In this document: in pieces, positions 21,751 to 34,708 of the stretch
How the letters are laid out: the number at the start of each line of letters is the position of its first letter
How positions within the stretch are numbered: position 1 is the first letter of the stretch
From: Brassica napus
Lineage: Eukaryota; Streptophyta; Magnoliopsida; Brassicales; Brassicaceae
Direction: 5' to 3'
Assembly (NCBI RefSeq): GCF_020379485.1
Contig: NC_063451.1
Coordinates: 22,736,630 to 22,800,629 of the forward strand
DNA length: 64,000 nt
The notes under the pieces: model-generated
Database searches by the model: none
What the model saw: the letters and a program-made list of their open reading frames with translations, nothing else
Told to the model about the DNA's origin: nothing
Position numbers and translations under genes: made by a program

Positions 21751-24700
21751 ATTTGACATCAACCAGAATGCCAGAGGGAAGATGAGAACATTCTCATTGA
21801 CTTAAGACTTTTTTTTTGACTTAAGACTTATTTATTTAAAGTATGTCAAAGAAAGAGGGAAAAAGAATCTCTTGCATGTCAATCGAGCCAAACATCTGAA
21901 ATATGTAGTAATTCGTAATCCGTTTCATATGAGACAAACAGTTAGGTTTGTGACATAGGTTCGATCCAAAATTGTTTAGATATCCGAATTTGTGGATATC
22001 CAGAGTTCTTTTAGATATTTACAGATTATTTGATTCGATCTATTAAATATACTAAAAATAAAATAAAATATATAACCTACAAATTTAATAAAGACTAGAA
22101 ATTGAAATGCGCATCCGCGCGAGTATTGGTTCTTACATATTTATACAATGATATTTTTTCATAATTAGTCTTATATATCTTAGATGAGTCGTAATATAAC
22201 TAATTGTATTTAAAATACCTAGACTGAATCAGGTAATATGATTATTTTGGTACAAATATCCGAATCCGTTTCAAATACATTTATTATTTAGATATTTTAA
22301 TGTTCATATACATCAGAACCGAACTCATCCAAACCCAAAAGAATTACCCATATCAGAACCCACACATAAATTTATAATATTCAAGCGGAGCCTAATTTAA
22401 AAAAAAAGATACCACAAAAGAACAATCTGTACATAAATGGATAGCCAATGTTCACGCCTAACTGATTTTATAAACTAATAGAAATATTATTTCTATGTGT
22501 TTGGCTAAATTAAGTAAAATAGAAAGAGTTTTTTATTTAGTAAAATAATTATATAGAGTGAAAAATTAAGTGAAAATAAATGTAATATATTTTTATTATT
22601 TTGATTTAAATTATTATTTTATTCACAAAACATGTCTTTGAATTATGTTTTTGGTTACGTAATTTTCCACCAATTGAAACTAAAATAAATAAAAAAATCC
22701 AGTAAAACAAACTAAACCGAACGTTTAACCATATGCAAAATCTAGTTATTTTACATTTTGATTTTATAATTAGCACAAAGTTAATGTTGATTAACTAATA
22801 AATAAAAATCTGCACTATTATTATTATGGTAATATAATTAATGATGTGATGTATTGTTAAGGTAAAATAATTAATGAAATTGTTAAACTAAGTGAAATAT
22901 GAAAATACAATTAATGTAATTATATTAATAAAATTATTAGAAATACACTATACTTTTTATTGCTATCCATGTTTCCAAACAATTCTCATTTATACTGCTA
23001 TTCTTGTTTCCAAAAAGTACCAAAAGGTACTTCACTTTTAAATTTTTAACTAGAGCTTGACCTGTTCGTCCGAGCGGGTGTTTGTTTTTATTTTTTTAAT
23101 AACTAAATTTTTGTTTTGTCAAAATGATATTCATATATTTATAATTTAAATGTATGTGTTGGTGGTTGATCATGAAATCGTACATGTATTTGTTTTTATT
23201 TTTATAAGTAATGTTTTTGTATAAATGGTATAATATATGTAATGGATCAATCGAAATAGTTGAGGTATATGTTCCATATATTTAGTCGTCTGCCTAAATC
23301 AATACTATTGATGATACTGCTATGAATATAATTTTTTGCTTAGCTAGATTATAGAAAGTATTATCTAAAGGCTAAATCTATCGTACATAGTTTCAGAATA
23401 TAATTTATTGATAAGATATATTATAAAAAGTAATTTAGTCTCAATATATAGAAAGATTACGATTTAACTAAATGCTTGAGTTTGTGATAAATAAGGAATA
23501 TTCTTAAATATTTTTGGTGATAAAAATTGATTATGTTTGTTATTTACTATTTTAAATAAATAGCAAAATTCTGTAACAATAAAATCGTTAGTTATGATTT
23601 TAAAGAATGTGTGGAGGGATATTTTTCCTTGTTAGTCATAGTAAGGTAACCTAAATATAGAGTAGTATATAGTACTCAATGCTTTAAAACACATATATAG
23701 AATAATAAATTTGATAAACATTTTTTTAATGCAAAACATATTTGTGTGAAGAAGAAGAGTTACGTGGGTGGACATTTGTAAAGAAATTCAGTTTTATTAG
23801 GAAGAATAGTTTTGAGGAGGTTAGCAAATCTTAAAATGTAAATAGAAATTTTATATAAAAAATGTAAATACAAAATAGAAAACAGAAACTAATAAGGCAG
23901 AAACTTTAAACATTATTCTGTTTTGTTGGAGTGCATGATTTGAACCGATAGCAGTGTCGAGTAATTGCTATTTTAATTTGTATTTACATTTGTTGTTTAT
24001 GAATTTGTGTATTGTGAAGTTGTAATGGTCGAGATATATAAAATCATTGAGATGATGGCCATCTAGCTTTGAAAACAACTTACAATAATGTTTTATTTGT
24101 CGACATAAATTTTCAATATTACTATATGTTGGTAAAATAATTAAACCAAATTGATTGTGCATTAGATTTAGGACATTATTTGTCAAATTAGGAAAAAAAC
24201 AATAATTGCTTAAGTCAGGTATAGTTATTACTTCTGTGGCATATATATGTAAATAAGTTGCAACTCTTAGGATTAATTCCAAATTGTACTTCTCTTTTAA
24301 TAGATTAAATAAATAAATAAATAATATAGATACTATCATAATATCATAACTAGACATGTAAAAAAAATAATTAAGTAAATATTTTTTTTTGCATCTTAAA
24401 CTATCTATTTTTTTACGAATGTGTGATATCATATAAAAAATATAAAAAATTAGAATATAGTTAATTAGATAATTTTAAAAACAAAAATTTTTCTTTCATG
24501 TGCGATATCATATAAATAATGATCCGCCCAATTAACAAAAATCATGATTATTTTATGTGTAATTTTTTTTATTTTGACCATTTCCTTAAAACTATATTAA
24601 ATTTTACATATTTTAATTATAATATTTTTAATATCTTTACCTTTTTATTTGAAATGCAACTTAATATTTTTTTAACAATTATAACAAAATATTTAAAAAA

Positions 24701-26440
24701 TAATTTTAGAATTTGTTTGAAAAATATGAAAATTACATTTTAAATTAAAATTATCCTAAAATATGATAAGTTTTGATGTAAATGAAAACTCAAATTATGT
24801 CAAAAATAATGATATTCAATGATAATAACAATTTTAATTGATTATTTTTTAAAAAAATACATTTACAAAAATATTGTTTGAAAGAAAATTCATTTATCTT
24901 TCAAATATAAAATGAAAATATTATAATTAAATAATAAAAAATATAAATAAAAACCATAAATTTAACAAATGACAACTGAGTTATATTATGCTAAAATTTT
25001 CTTTCTAATAATTTATCAAATGACAAATGAGTTATGAGCAAATAATACCATATAACTTTTAAAAATATAGTCATTCTTAAATATTTTTTGAATAAATAAT
25101 TATTTTTAAATTTAATCAACTGAAAATAATATCCGTACAATTGTGTGAGTCAAATTCTAGTTTTATTGATGCATGTTATATATTAGTGCTGCATGTTTTA
25201 GGTAACATTTTAATGATGCACGTTTTTAAAAATTTCTATTATTAAAATTATACACGTTAGGATAACCCATGAGTTTTTTTGGTTGATTAAATGACATTAT
25301 GTCCAAATTTATTTAAGGATATTTCATTAAGGTAACTGAAAAAGACAAACAATAAAATAGGAAGTTTAAATTCATTTAAGCATATTTCATTAATGTAACT
25401 GAAAAGACAAGTAATAAATTAGACAGTTTTATTCGTTGTAGGATATTTCATAAATGCAACTGAAAAAGACAAGCAAAAAAAAAGGAGAGTTTAATTAATG
25501 AAGTAAGAACATTTTCAAATGTGTACTTCTCTTTTAATAATATAGATAAGTTAACAAATAGTATGTTTAGACCAAGAAAATAACATTTGAATGCAAATTA
25601 TAAATCAAAAATAAATAATTTAATATTTAAGAGCCAAATAAAAAGACTAATATCTTAACATTTGTATCACAAAAATTAAATTGGATGTGCAATGGTCCAA
25701 AACTAATTAAACAACTTAGAAATGAGTAGATAAACCACATTTATATTATAATACATGTATAAGCATAATAACTTGCATATAGTTATATTACTTATATAAA
25801 TATACGGATCAGATCGGGTATTTAAATTTTCATATCAGTATTTGAGATTTGATTTATTTTTACGGACATCACATCTTACTATTTGATTTGACATGAAACT
25901 TTACGAATATTTAGATTTTTCGATCAAATCGAAACGAATAACAAATTAAATCAAATTTAACGGATAAAATGTATAGCCGTGCTAAAGACCCAAAAGCTTT
26001 TTCAGTTTTTAAATAATTAACCTTGTTTTTCTTACACACTGTTATCGGTAATCTTTCAAATAACTTAACATCATTAAGATATATAAAAATAATTAAATGT
26101 AAATAATAAAATTATAATATTTTATATGAAAATTTTATAATACACGTGACATTCATCTAGTCATCCAGTTATTAAAAAGGTAAAATATAATTATATAATT
26201 AAAAATTACTACTTTTAGTAACTCATACCATTGTTGACATCCCGGCTCATAAATTTGATGGACCATGTACAAAAATATATATATATATATAGTTGACTAA
26301 TTTATGCATATGTGTAATATTTTAAAGGTGCTTTCCCAGAAAAAGGGCCCTAATTTATAAGGAAAATTTCACAAAATAAGATTGGACCTGGTGCTTTTGC
26401 TCTTCCAGCACACGTCAAGAGTCGGTATAGCTTTCCTTTT
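21751..26440. other. AT-rich intergenic DNA with Helitron debris, no gene
   Basis: Very AT-rich. Helitron-like 3' termini in reverse orientation occur near 22094 (CTAG, then GCGCATCCGCGCGAG) and 23050, and forward ones near 25158 and 26153 (CTAGT). A reversed Helitron start (TCTATATTATTAAAAG on the minus strand) lies at 25546. Open frames here are chance AT-rich frames; none resembles a protein I recognise. Confidence 0.5.
23050..24304 (-). mobile_element. Helitron (non-autonomous), minus orientation
   Basis: On the minus strand it starts at 24304 with TCTATTAAAAGAGAAGTAC after an A, and ends CTAG at 23053-23050 before a T. An imperfect GC-rich hairpin (CCGCTCGGACGAACAGG) lies about 10 bases inside the 3' end. 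No Rep/helicase gene. The second start-like sequence at 25546 suggests another, overlapping copy. Confidence 0.55.
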
Positions 26441-27570
26441 TGGTCCGGCAAGGCAAGGTAACCATCCTCGTGCGTTTCTATGGAAACTACATGGTCTAGC
26501 TTTCCTTTTTGGTCTTCGTCATCATTTATATTTACTGCAAAATGTAAAACCTTTGATATCAACCAGAGTGCCAGACTTATTTGAACTTCTGAAGCATGTC
26601 ACAGAAAGAAGAAAAATTATTGCATGTCAATCGAGCCCACCTAGTTCACCAAAGGCCCATTCCAGCCTATTTCGAATTTGTATCACAAGCTATAATTCAC
26701 AAGTCCCTTATTATGATGGTACTTATTGAAAATGACAAAACATGATAACATCTTATCAAACCATTCATCTACAAGTCCAACAAGCCAAAATATTGCCAAT
26801 GATCAGCTCATATCAATGATTTGATTTAGATCATTTAAATGCTCCTATTAACGGTCTCTGAAAATAGGTCATCAAGGAATTTCAGGTTATTATTACTCTC
26901 TAAGCTCACTATTTTTCTCTAATAAGGTTCTACTGATGTTTTGAATTGCTATGTTACTACTATATCATTTCAATTCGTTTTGCTACATACCGGAGTATTC
27001 AAAGAGACTGATCGTTATAGAGCTATGCCAACATCTATTCCCCGCATGATTCTCTACTTATTTGGTTAATAACTAAGCTGGTTCTGTTTGTAAATCAGAT
27101 TTAATAAGTCTGTTGTAGCATTGAAGTCGTAGTAGGCTCGTACTTCTGTTTTCCCTTCTTAGTCTAAGAAAACCATGGCAGATCTTGATGGTTTCATACT
27201 TTCATTATCTTTCCACGTTCTCAAGCAATCACTCAAGTTATTACTTAATAGTTATCAACAAAGATGGAATCAAAAGTAAACGCTTATAGTTAGGATTTGG
27301 GATAATGTTTTTAAAAAGAGAATGCTTGTGTTGGAGCTTTAGTATAAGGTTTTTTTCCTATGACTTGGAATTACTCAACTAAATGAAAGGAATCTTCTTG
27401 ACTTGTGTTATAAAGAATGGTGGGGTTCTTGCCGTGGAACAAACGTCGATATTAAACCCATTAAGAGCAAACATATCCACTGGGGTATCCATGTATTAAT
27501 TTTCAATGACTTTAGTGGAGCACACACATCTCTATCTTCTCCAAGTCTCCCTTTTGAATAATACAGTACA
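26440..27570. repeat. Spacer block, right copy of 3.5-5.0 kb
   Basis: 26440-26620 matches 21165-21245 plus 21755-21880. 26570-26800 matches 3530-3760. 27305-27565 matches 4740-5000 nearly base for base in places. No gene was recognised. Confidence 0.75.
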
Positions 27571-27699
27571 TAGTGTTTCCTAATAGTTTGATCTCATCAA
27601 ATCACTCCCGAATGTCCAATTCATATTGCTATCTTTGTTTACATATAACTTGAAACATTGAATTTAAAAACAAAAACATATGGAATTTAAAGACAAGCA

Positions 27700-29640
27700 G
27701 ATATGAAATTTGTTATTAGAATTATCTTAACCTTGGAGGAATCAACTAGAAAAGACTTAAGAGATATATTGGGAATTCAAAATCTTGGAGGTATGGGATC
27801 TTATCTAGGTCTTCCAGAAAATTTGGGAGGATCCAAGATACAGGTTTTTAGCTTTGTGCAGGACCGGCTAAATAATAGGGTTAATGGTTGGACTTTTAAG
27901 TTCTTTACAAAGGGAGGAAATGAAGTGATTATTAAATCTGTGGTAACGGCATTACCAAACCATGTGATGTCTGTTTACCGTCTACCTAAGACAACAACTA
28001 AAAAACTGACGACCGCGGTCGCACAATTCTGGTGGAACCCAGGGGGAAGGACAAGAGGTATGCAATGGAAATCATGGGATAAAGTGTGTCTTGATAAGGA
28101 AGCTGGGGGTTTAGGTTTTAAGGATATTACAGATTTTAATACAGCAATGCTTGGTAAACAATTGTGGCGCTTGATCGAGAAGCCAAATACATTATTTTCC
28201 CAGGTTTTTAAGGGACGGTATTACAGGAATGCATCACCCCTGGAACCGATTCGCTCTTATTCTCCGTCATATGGTTGGCGGAGTATAGTTTCTGCTAGAT
28301 CTCTGGTAAGCAAAGGACTAATCAAAAGGGTGGGATCAGGATCATCTATATCTGTATGGAACGATCCATGGCTCCCAGCCACTCGCTCGAGACCAGCAAA
28401 TAAAAATCAACATATTTTCGATCCAAACCTCACAGTGGATTCTCTTATTGACTCTACTTCGCGGACATGGAATTCACATGCACTCAGGGCTATGATGGAT
28501 CCTCAGGATGTATAAATTATAGAAAGTATACCACTGAGTAAAACCTAGATGGTGGACAGGGATGGATGGTATTTCACAAACAATGTGAAGTATACGGTTA
28601 AATCAGGATATCAGATCGAACGGGTTTATCCAGACATGGAAAGACCACCTTTAATGTTTGGACCCACGGTTGATGTTTTGAAGGCTTTCTGATGGAAAAT
28701 ACGGTGCCCCCCAAAGTTAAAACATTTCCTATGGCAATTGGTTACAGGTTGTATAGCAGTCAAGAAGAATCTGAAAGCGAGAGGAATACAAGGTGACACC
28801 TGCTGTGCACGTTGCGGAGCGGAAGAGGAATCGATCAATCATGTGTTTTTTGAATGTCCTCCTGCACTTCAGGTTTGGGCTCTCTCCAAGATACCATCAA
28901 ATCCAACTATGTTCCCAACGAGCTCCTTTTTTACAAATATGGATCATCTCTCCTGGAGAGTCTCTCCACCGATGGAGGACCATCAATTTGCATGGATACT
29001 TTGGTATATTTGGAAAGGAAGGAACAATAAAGTGTTCAGTAATATGGACATGGATCCAAGGGACACGCTCAAATTGGCAGAAACAGAGGTAACACTTTGG
29101 GCTGATGCACATGTATTGACCGAGACCAGGATAGGGTCCCATGCTGAGGTTACGACTCTCCCATCAATTCCGAGGAGATGGTGTTTTACAGATGGTTCTT
29201 GGAAGGAGAATGAAGTTTTCTCTGGGCAAGGTTGGCTAAGTACTTTAGAAGGCTTTGATGGGTTGTTAGGAGCAAGGAATGTTCGAGCTTGTCTATCCCT
29301 TCTACATGCGGAGATAGAAGCACTACTTTGAGCAATGGAATGTATGAAAAATTTACGCCAGTTTCAGGTTACATTTGCAACGGATTGTTCTCAGCTGGTG
29401 AAGATGGTTTCGGAACCAGAAGAATGGCCCGCATTTGCAAGTTATTTGGAAGATATTAAGTCCATGAAAGAGGTTTTCACACGTTCGGAGATTATCTATG
29501 TACCAAGGACGCAAAATTCAAGAGCGGATAGCCTAGCACGCAGTGCCAGGAAACAACCGTCGTTTGTCGTTCACATGGATCAAAATCTACCGGAGTGGTT
29601 CACATAGTCAGTATGAGTATGTATTTGATGACAAAAAAAA
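27700..29640 (+). mobile_element. 5'-truncated LINE (non-LTR retrotransposon), decayed
   Basis: 27703-28515 reads as the C-terminal part of a plant LINE reverse transcriptase (GSYLGLPE, GGLGFKDI, FNTAMLGKQLWRL, VWNDPWLP). 28735-28880 is the zf-RVT zinc-binding region (CCARCGAEEE, then HVFFECP). 29170-29607 is an RNase H-like domain (FTDGSWKE, HAEIEALL, RADSLARSA). Stops interrupt the frame at 28513, at about 28542 and 28689, and at 29329. The endonuclease and the start of the reverse transcriptase are missing, the usual 5' truncation of LINEs, and an A-run lies at 29632. It is inserted in the spacer between MATE and the lost DeSI copy. Confidence 0.9.
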
Positions 29641-29748
29641 AATTATCTTAACCTGTTTTATCAGGGATTTCTTCTTTTTTTTTTTATATGTAATTCTTAC
29701 AATTGTCATATATCACAGATATAAACCTCTTCCTCAGCTTATTGTAAA

Positions 29749-31477
29749 CTAGGTGATTTTCCCGTGCTCATGCACGAGTATAAATATTTCTAAAGTAAAT
29801 ATATTATAATAATTAATTGTTATTTACTTTTAATTTTAAATTAGTTTATAATTTGTATGCATGATTTATATATAACATTATATTACTTTAATTATACATA
29901 TGATTTTATATATGTTATATCTAATCAGTTTTGTTGTTTTTACAGTCGATTTAGTTATCATTTGGGTAAATTATATTGCATCTCTGAATTCAAATGTAAT
30001 ATTTTTTATTCTAACTATATTAAAATTTTGATTAATTTCTTATTTGCATTTAGGTGGTTGTTGTCTTAGAACTTTAAATATATTTTATGAAGATTTTGTA
30101 TAGCTTAATATGTATTGTGCTTAAAATGAAATAAAAAATAAACTAAAGTGTCTGATTCTAAATTACATAAATTAATATAACGATAATAGTCTTAAGTCTC
30201 ATGCATATATATAAATTTTACAAAAGAACTAAATTGTAACAGTTGGTTAATATTTTATTTTCATTTTTAATATGTTTTGAGTTGTCACTCATGTTGTGAG
30301 TATATTCAGTAACATATATTCTTTCAAATTAAAAATGAAGTATAATTATTTTTATTATAATTTTGTCAAATCATATCAATTTTCTTTATCACTGAAATTT
30401 CCATGTATTTTCATAATATTTATCAAATTATATGTTGATGTGTTTCTAAAAAAAATATTAGAAAAATAAAGCGATGATCAGTACGAAGTTACATGTATAG
30501 GTAGCTGATACATTTTTGGAAGCTCATGAACACATATCAATATTTACAAAAATATTTTATAAATTTTAAATAACTTTATGCCTTTGATTTATTGGATGAA
30601 AACTGAAATTTATTTTAAATAATCTTAAAAATGAGAACATTTTTGCTTTGGTATTTTGATTATGGTTCCATTAAGTTCTACAAACATAACGTTTAAAAAC
30701 TCTGATTATTTTGTAACTATTTGATCAAAGAATGATTAAAGAATGATTATTTTAAAAATTTATTTTAAGTTTTTTTAATAACTCTTAAAAATAAGCAGTA
30801 AACAAAAGTGTGATTGTATTTGAAAATAATATTATACAAGTAAAATATAATTTATCGATATTTTTGTTGTTGTAATTGAAAGATATTATAGTCAACTAAA
30901 TATATGAAAAATAAATAAAACATTTCAATGATACTAATTATAAATTATTTTTAGTCATTTAAACATATATCAGTTTATGTTACTTAATTATTTTATGTAA
31001 TCATCTAAGAAAATAGATAGATATATAAAAATATTTCTATTACTTTCAATTTTTTTGTATTGTTTAATAATATCAAGATTATCTGTGTAAATTGTTTTTA
31101 ATAAAATCACAGTATATAAAAAATTATATTTTCATCTAAAAAATAGATATAAAGAAAGTATAACAGCATTCTAAGAAAATATTTTTTAGATGTAATATTA
31201 CTATCTTGCGAACTTTCCTTTTTTTATGAAATCATATTATATATACATATATTTTCGTTTTTCAATTCATTTTTTTTTAGTTTATAAAAAATTTCCTTTT
31301 TATTATATATATATGTTTTTTGAAAAATTTTAAAAAGGAAACTAAATAAAAAATAAATAATAGTATTTTAAATATAATATTTTTAATTCATTAAGGGTAT
31401 TAGTGTAATCAACCATCGTGAGAGTTAACGTGAGAGCGATATATATGAAACCGACTTCTCAAATAATATTATAGAGA
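29749..31477 (-). mobile_element. Helitron (non-autonomous), complete, minus orientation
   Basis: On the minus strand it starts TCTCTATAATATTATTTGAG at 31477 after A. It ends with hairpin CGTGC-ATGA-GCACG, then CTAG at 29752-29749 followed by T, so the insertion is between A and T. It is 1729 bp with no coding capacity. It is homologous to 12727-14874 in MATE intron 5. Confidence 0.8.
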
Positions 31478-31619
31478 TTTAAATAAAACATAGCGTTTAA
31501 ACATTTATCTTTTTTAAGAATATACTTTTTTCATCAAATCTCTTTTTTTTTTTTTTTTTTTTTTTTGTACTTCAGCAAATCTCTTTACATAGAGTATAAA
31601 GATATTTTTTTTTCCACAT

Positions 31620-32390
31620 TATATATTCGAAAGTCACAGTCAAGATCTGTTACCATTTAACTCTCTTTTATTTAGGAAATTTCTCACCTAGTTCATATTC
31701 TCTTGTTTATTTTTTGGCAATCCTAATTCAAAATCCCGTATAAAATTGAACTTTACATAATTTTTCCTGAAGCCTTCATGAAACTTTTAAATTCTTATCT
31801 TAAATTTGGTAAAAAAATATCAATTCTCGATCCTTTTTAGGCTACATATATATATGCATACGGCGGCATACAGCATAGGTTAGTTTACGGACCAAAAGTA
31901 TAAAATATAATATATTGAGGAGAAAGCGAGAGAAAAAAAGTAAAAGAAGGGTAACTTCAGAATTATCACTAAAAATTCCACGAGGCCATATGTCTCTGGT
32001 TGACCATTGACTTTTCAGCCGAATCGAGATTCCAGAATTTAATATTTTCTATGACATAAATATTTATTTCCCAAAAGAAAAGAACAAAAGCCCATGAGTC
32101 CATGATCAAGGAGATTGCAAAACCGTTAGGGCAATGTCGGCGTATAAAGGATGATAAATACGTGGTGTGGTGATAAGCCACGAGGCTCTGCGCTGTTGGG
32201 TTTTGAACAGCAACGATGCGCCATTAGCAAATAAAATATGAGACTTTTGGGTTTTGGTAGGTTTTGTTTTCATCTTCTCGTGTTTTCTAGAGATACAATC
32301 TGGTGACGTTGGTTTCTTCTGGTTTTGAGGTTTAGAGTTTGGTTCCCATTCTACCTCACTTACCTCAGGCTTACACAATAGGGCTTCTAG
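31620..32390 (+). pseudogene. Deletion scar of a second DeSI-RS chimeric gene
   Basis: 31620-32199 follows the promoter of the chimera (6000-6499), including the TATA region GTATAAAGGATGATAAATAC and CACGAGGCTCTGCGCTGTTG. At about 32200-32212 it switches to the end of the last RS exon and its 3' UTR (10405-10610: GAGACTTTTGGGTTTTG, CTGGTGACGTTG, GGTTTAGAGTTTGGTT). All exons between are gone, equal to about 3.9 kb of the left copy. This shows the chimera already existed when the block was duplicated. Confidence 0.85.
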
Positions 32391-32580
32391 GTTTTTGTTT
32401 CTGTATTTGGTCGCTGCTTCTTCTTGTTTTTCCTTTTGTGGAAGAAGATAAAAATGAAAGGGGGATATGCTTCTGCAAAGTATTCATTGTTTTCTGTTTT
32501 TTTTTTCTTGGGAGGCAATGACGGAAACATCGACAAACTAGAGTTCATGTCCCGTAATAAAGATCTCCATCAGAGTTGGG

Positions 32581-32971
32581 TCAGCTTTTTTTGGTAAAAG
32601 TCGTGACAGTGGAAACAAAAATTGGTACATCAAACTCATCCACTGAAGAAGCAAAACAAAATCTTCTTCGCTTATATCCAATGAAAATTAAATTCACATC
32701 CCGAGATCCCCTCTTGTATGGTGACCAGTTGCTGTCTCCTAGTCCATAACCGTTTGACACAAACCCAATCTCCCTTGAACCGCACAACTTTGGCCGAGGA
32801 ACATAGTTGGTTCTTTCACCTCTAAAGAGATCCATCTTGAAACTCTTTTCCCTTTTCTTCGACTCGGGATGAATCATCATCATCATCATCATCAGAATCT
32901 TCGCCCAGTAGGACGTGCAGAGCAACAGAATCATTCGTCTTCCTTTCCCATACCACTTTAAACTCACCCAT
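32581..32971 (-). pseudogene. Possible gene remnant with poly-Asp tract
   Basis: From an ATG at 32971 the minus strand reads MGEFKVVWERKTNDSVALHV, then a run of aspartates from a GAT repeat, and stops after about 50 codons. A different frame stays open to 32581. The change of the plausible frame suggests a shifted small gene. I do not recognise the family with certainty; Arabidopsis has small genes of unknown function next to its DeSI genes. It could also be chance. Confidence 0.3.
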
Positions 32972-33302
32972 TTTCTGCATTGACAATGATCAACTTTAGC
33001 CTAAAACTGCAAAGCCGATAACCTTAATCTAAAAACGACATAATTTTAGGCCATAACGATAGCATTTTTTTTTTGCCATGACGATAGCATTCAAACCTGT
33101 ACAACCTAACAATTAAAGATATAGATTTCAACACAGTCTACAACAGCTCAAAGAAAACAGGGCCGGCTGAGGCATAGGGGGAAGGAGGGCGTGGACCCAG
33201 GTCCCAAATTTTTTTTGCATAACTAGTGTTAAAAAGGGACCTGATTTTCAAAAATAAAATAAAAAAGAGATTCAAAATTTTTAAGTTATCCACAAGAGTA
33301 CG

Positions 33303-34637
33303 GTCCTGTTCGTTTGCTCACCCAGATGATCCATCTGAGTAAAGATGTAAATCGATGTTCGTTTTGTGCATTATAGTGCTACATCCAGATGGATCACTCA
33401 ACTGAATTTTTAAAAACTCTTCTCAAATTCTCACCCAAATGAAGGTGAGTCTTGATGGTGCATCTGGATGCAGATGCATCTAGTTCAGTCCAAAATGATA
33501 TATGACAAAAATGACCTTTTAAAATCAAAATATTATTTTCAAACCGTAAATTCTATTTTTTGCAAGTAAATTTTTCCGCAGAACCGAAAAATACATTTTC
33601 CCGCAAAAACTGAAAAACACAATTTCCCGCCAAAACCGCAAAATGCGTTTTCCTCAAAAAAACGTAAAACACATATTTCCATAAAAACACACTTTTCGGT
33701 CAAACCGGTAAAACCGCACTTTCGGCCAAAATCGGAAAAACGCATTTTCCCGCCAAAACAAAAATAAACGCATTTTCCCGCCAAAACCCAAAAAACACAT
33801 TTTCCCGCCAAACTTCAAAAAGCATTTTCCGGCCAAAACCGCAAAAAAAAAACATTTCTTCGCCAAAACCGGAAAAACACAATTCTCGCCAAAATCGGAA
33901 AACTGAATTTTCCCACCAAAACCGAAAAACGCATTTTCCCGCAAAAACTGGAAAACACAATTTTTCCGCGAAAACCGGAAAACAGAATTTTCACGCCAAA
34001 ACCGGAAAAACGTATTTTTCCGCCAAAACTGGAAAACACATTTTTCCCGCCAAAACCGGAAGACGGAATTTTTCCGCCAAAATCGGAAAAATTTATTTTC
34101 CCACCCAAAACCGGAAAAAAATTATTTTCCCGTCGAAACCGTAAAAATGTTTTTCCCGCCAAAATCGCGAAAAAACTTTTCCCGCCAAAATCGCGAAATA
34201 AACTTTTCCCACCAAAATCGTGGAAAAAAACTTTTTCCGTCAAAAAAACTTTTCCCGCCAAAACCGCAAAACACACTTTTTCCGTCCAAACCGCAAAAAC
34301 GTATTTTTCCACCAAACCCATAAAAATGTATTTTTCCGCCAAAATCACAAAAATGCACTTTTTCGCCAAAAACACATTTTTCCTCAAAAACCGTAAAAAA
34401 TGCTACTTTTCCGCCGAAACGTAAAAAATTATATTTTAATCATTTTATTAACAAGTCCACCTGGATGTAGATGAAACTTAAAAAATGAAAAGCAAAACGA
34501 ACATAGTTGCATTCAGATGATTCATCTGGATGCATGGACGAAATGAAGAAACGAACAACACCCAGATGGAGCATCTGGATAAGACATCTAGATAGACCAT
34601 CTGGATGCATCTTCCAGATGTACAAACGAACAAGGCC
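33303..34637. mobile_element. Nested inverted-repeat element carrying a minisatellite of E2F-like sites
   Basis: Left end GGTCCTGTTCGTTTG, inverted right end GGCCTTGTTCGTTTG, each followed by CAGATGATCCATCTG-type sequence. The terminus resembles PIF/Harbinger MITEs. The middle is a tandem array (next entry). No transposase. Confidence 0.6.
33560..34430. repeat. Minisatellite of about 25-35 bp units with TTTCCCGCC E2F-like sites
   Basis: About thirty imperfect units built on TTTCCCGCCAAAACCGG followed by AAAACGCA. About ten units keep TTTCCCGC, the E2F consensus TTTSSCGC. Amplification of this site by transposons has been reported in Brassica. The long minus-strand open frames through the array (FGGK, FRFWRE repeats) only reflect the repeat unit. 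Confidence 0.8.
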
Positions 34638-34708
34638 TATATGTAAATTTTTTTTTTGAAAAACTATTTTGCCCGAGGGCCCATAATTTACTTGAGCCGG
34701 CAGCCCTC

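Larger units (their letters stand above)
33159..34708. mobile_element. hAT-like element hosting a nested element
   Basis: Left end CAGGGCCGGCTGAGGC, inverted right end AGGGCTGCCGGCTCAAGT. The left terminus resembles the MITE at 18012. The interior outside the nested element is short (33180-33300 and 34640-34700), so this is a small non-autonomous element split by another insertion. No clear target duplication was seen. Confidence 0.5.

Noticed and set aside
23968..24743. Frames of 154 and 74 residues at 23.97-24.74 kb
   Set aside because: AT-driven Ile/Asn/Tyr/Phe-rich frames within Helitron and repeat DNA, no recognisable domain.
33539..34387. Minus-strand frames of up to 190 residues with FGGK/FRFW repeats
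   Set aside because: They follow the minisatellite period in all three frames; no start context or known domain.
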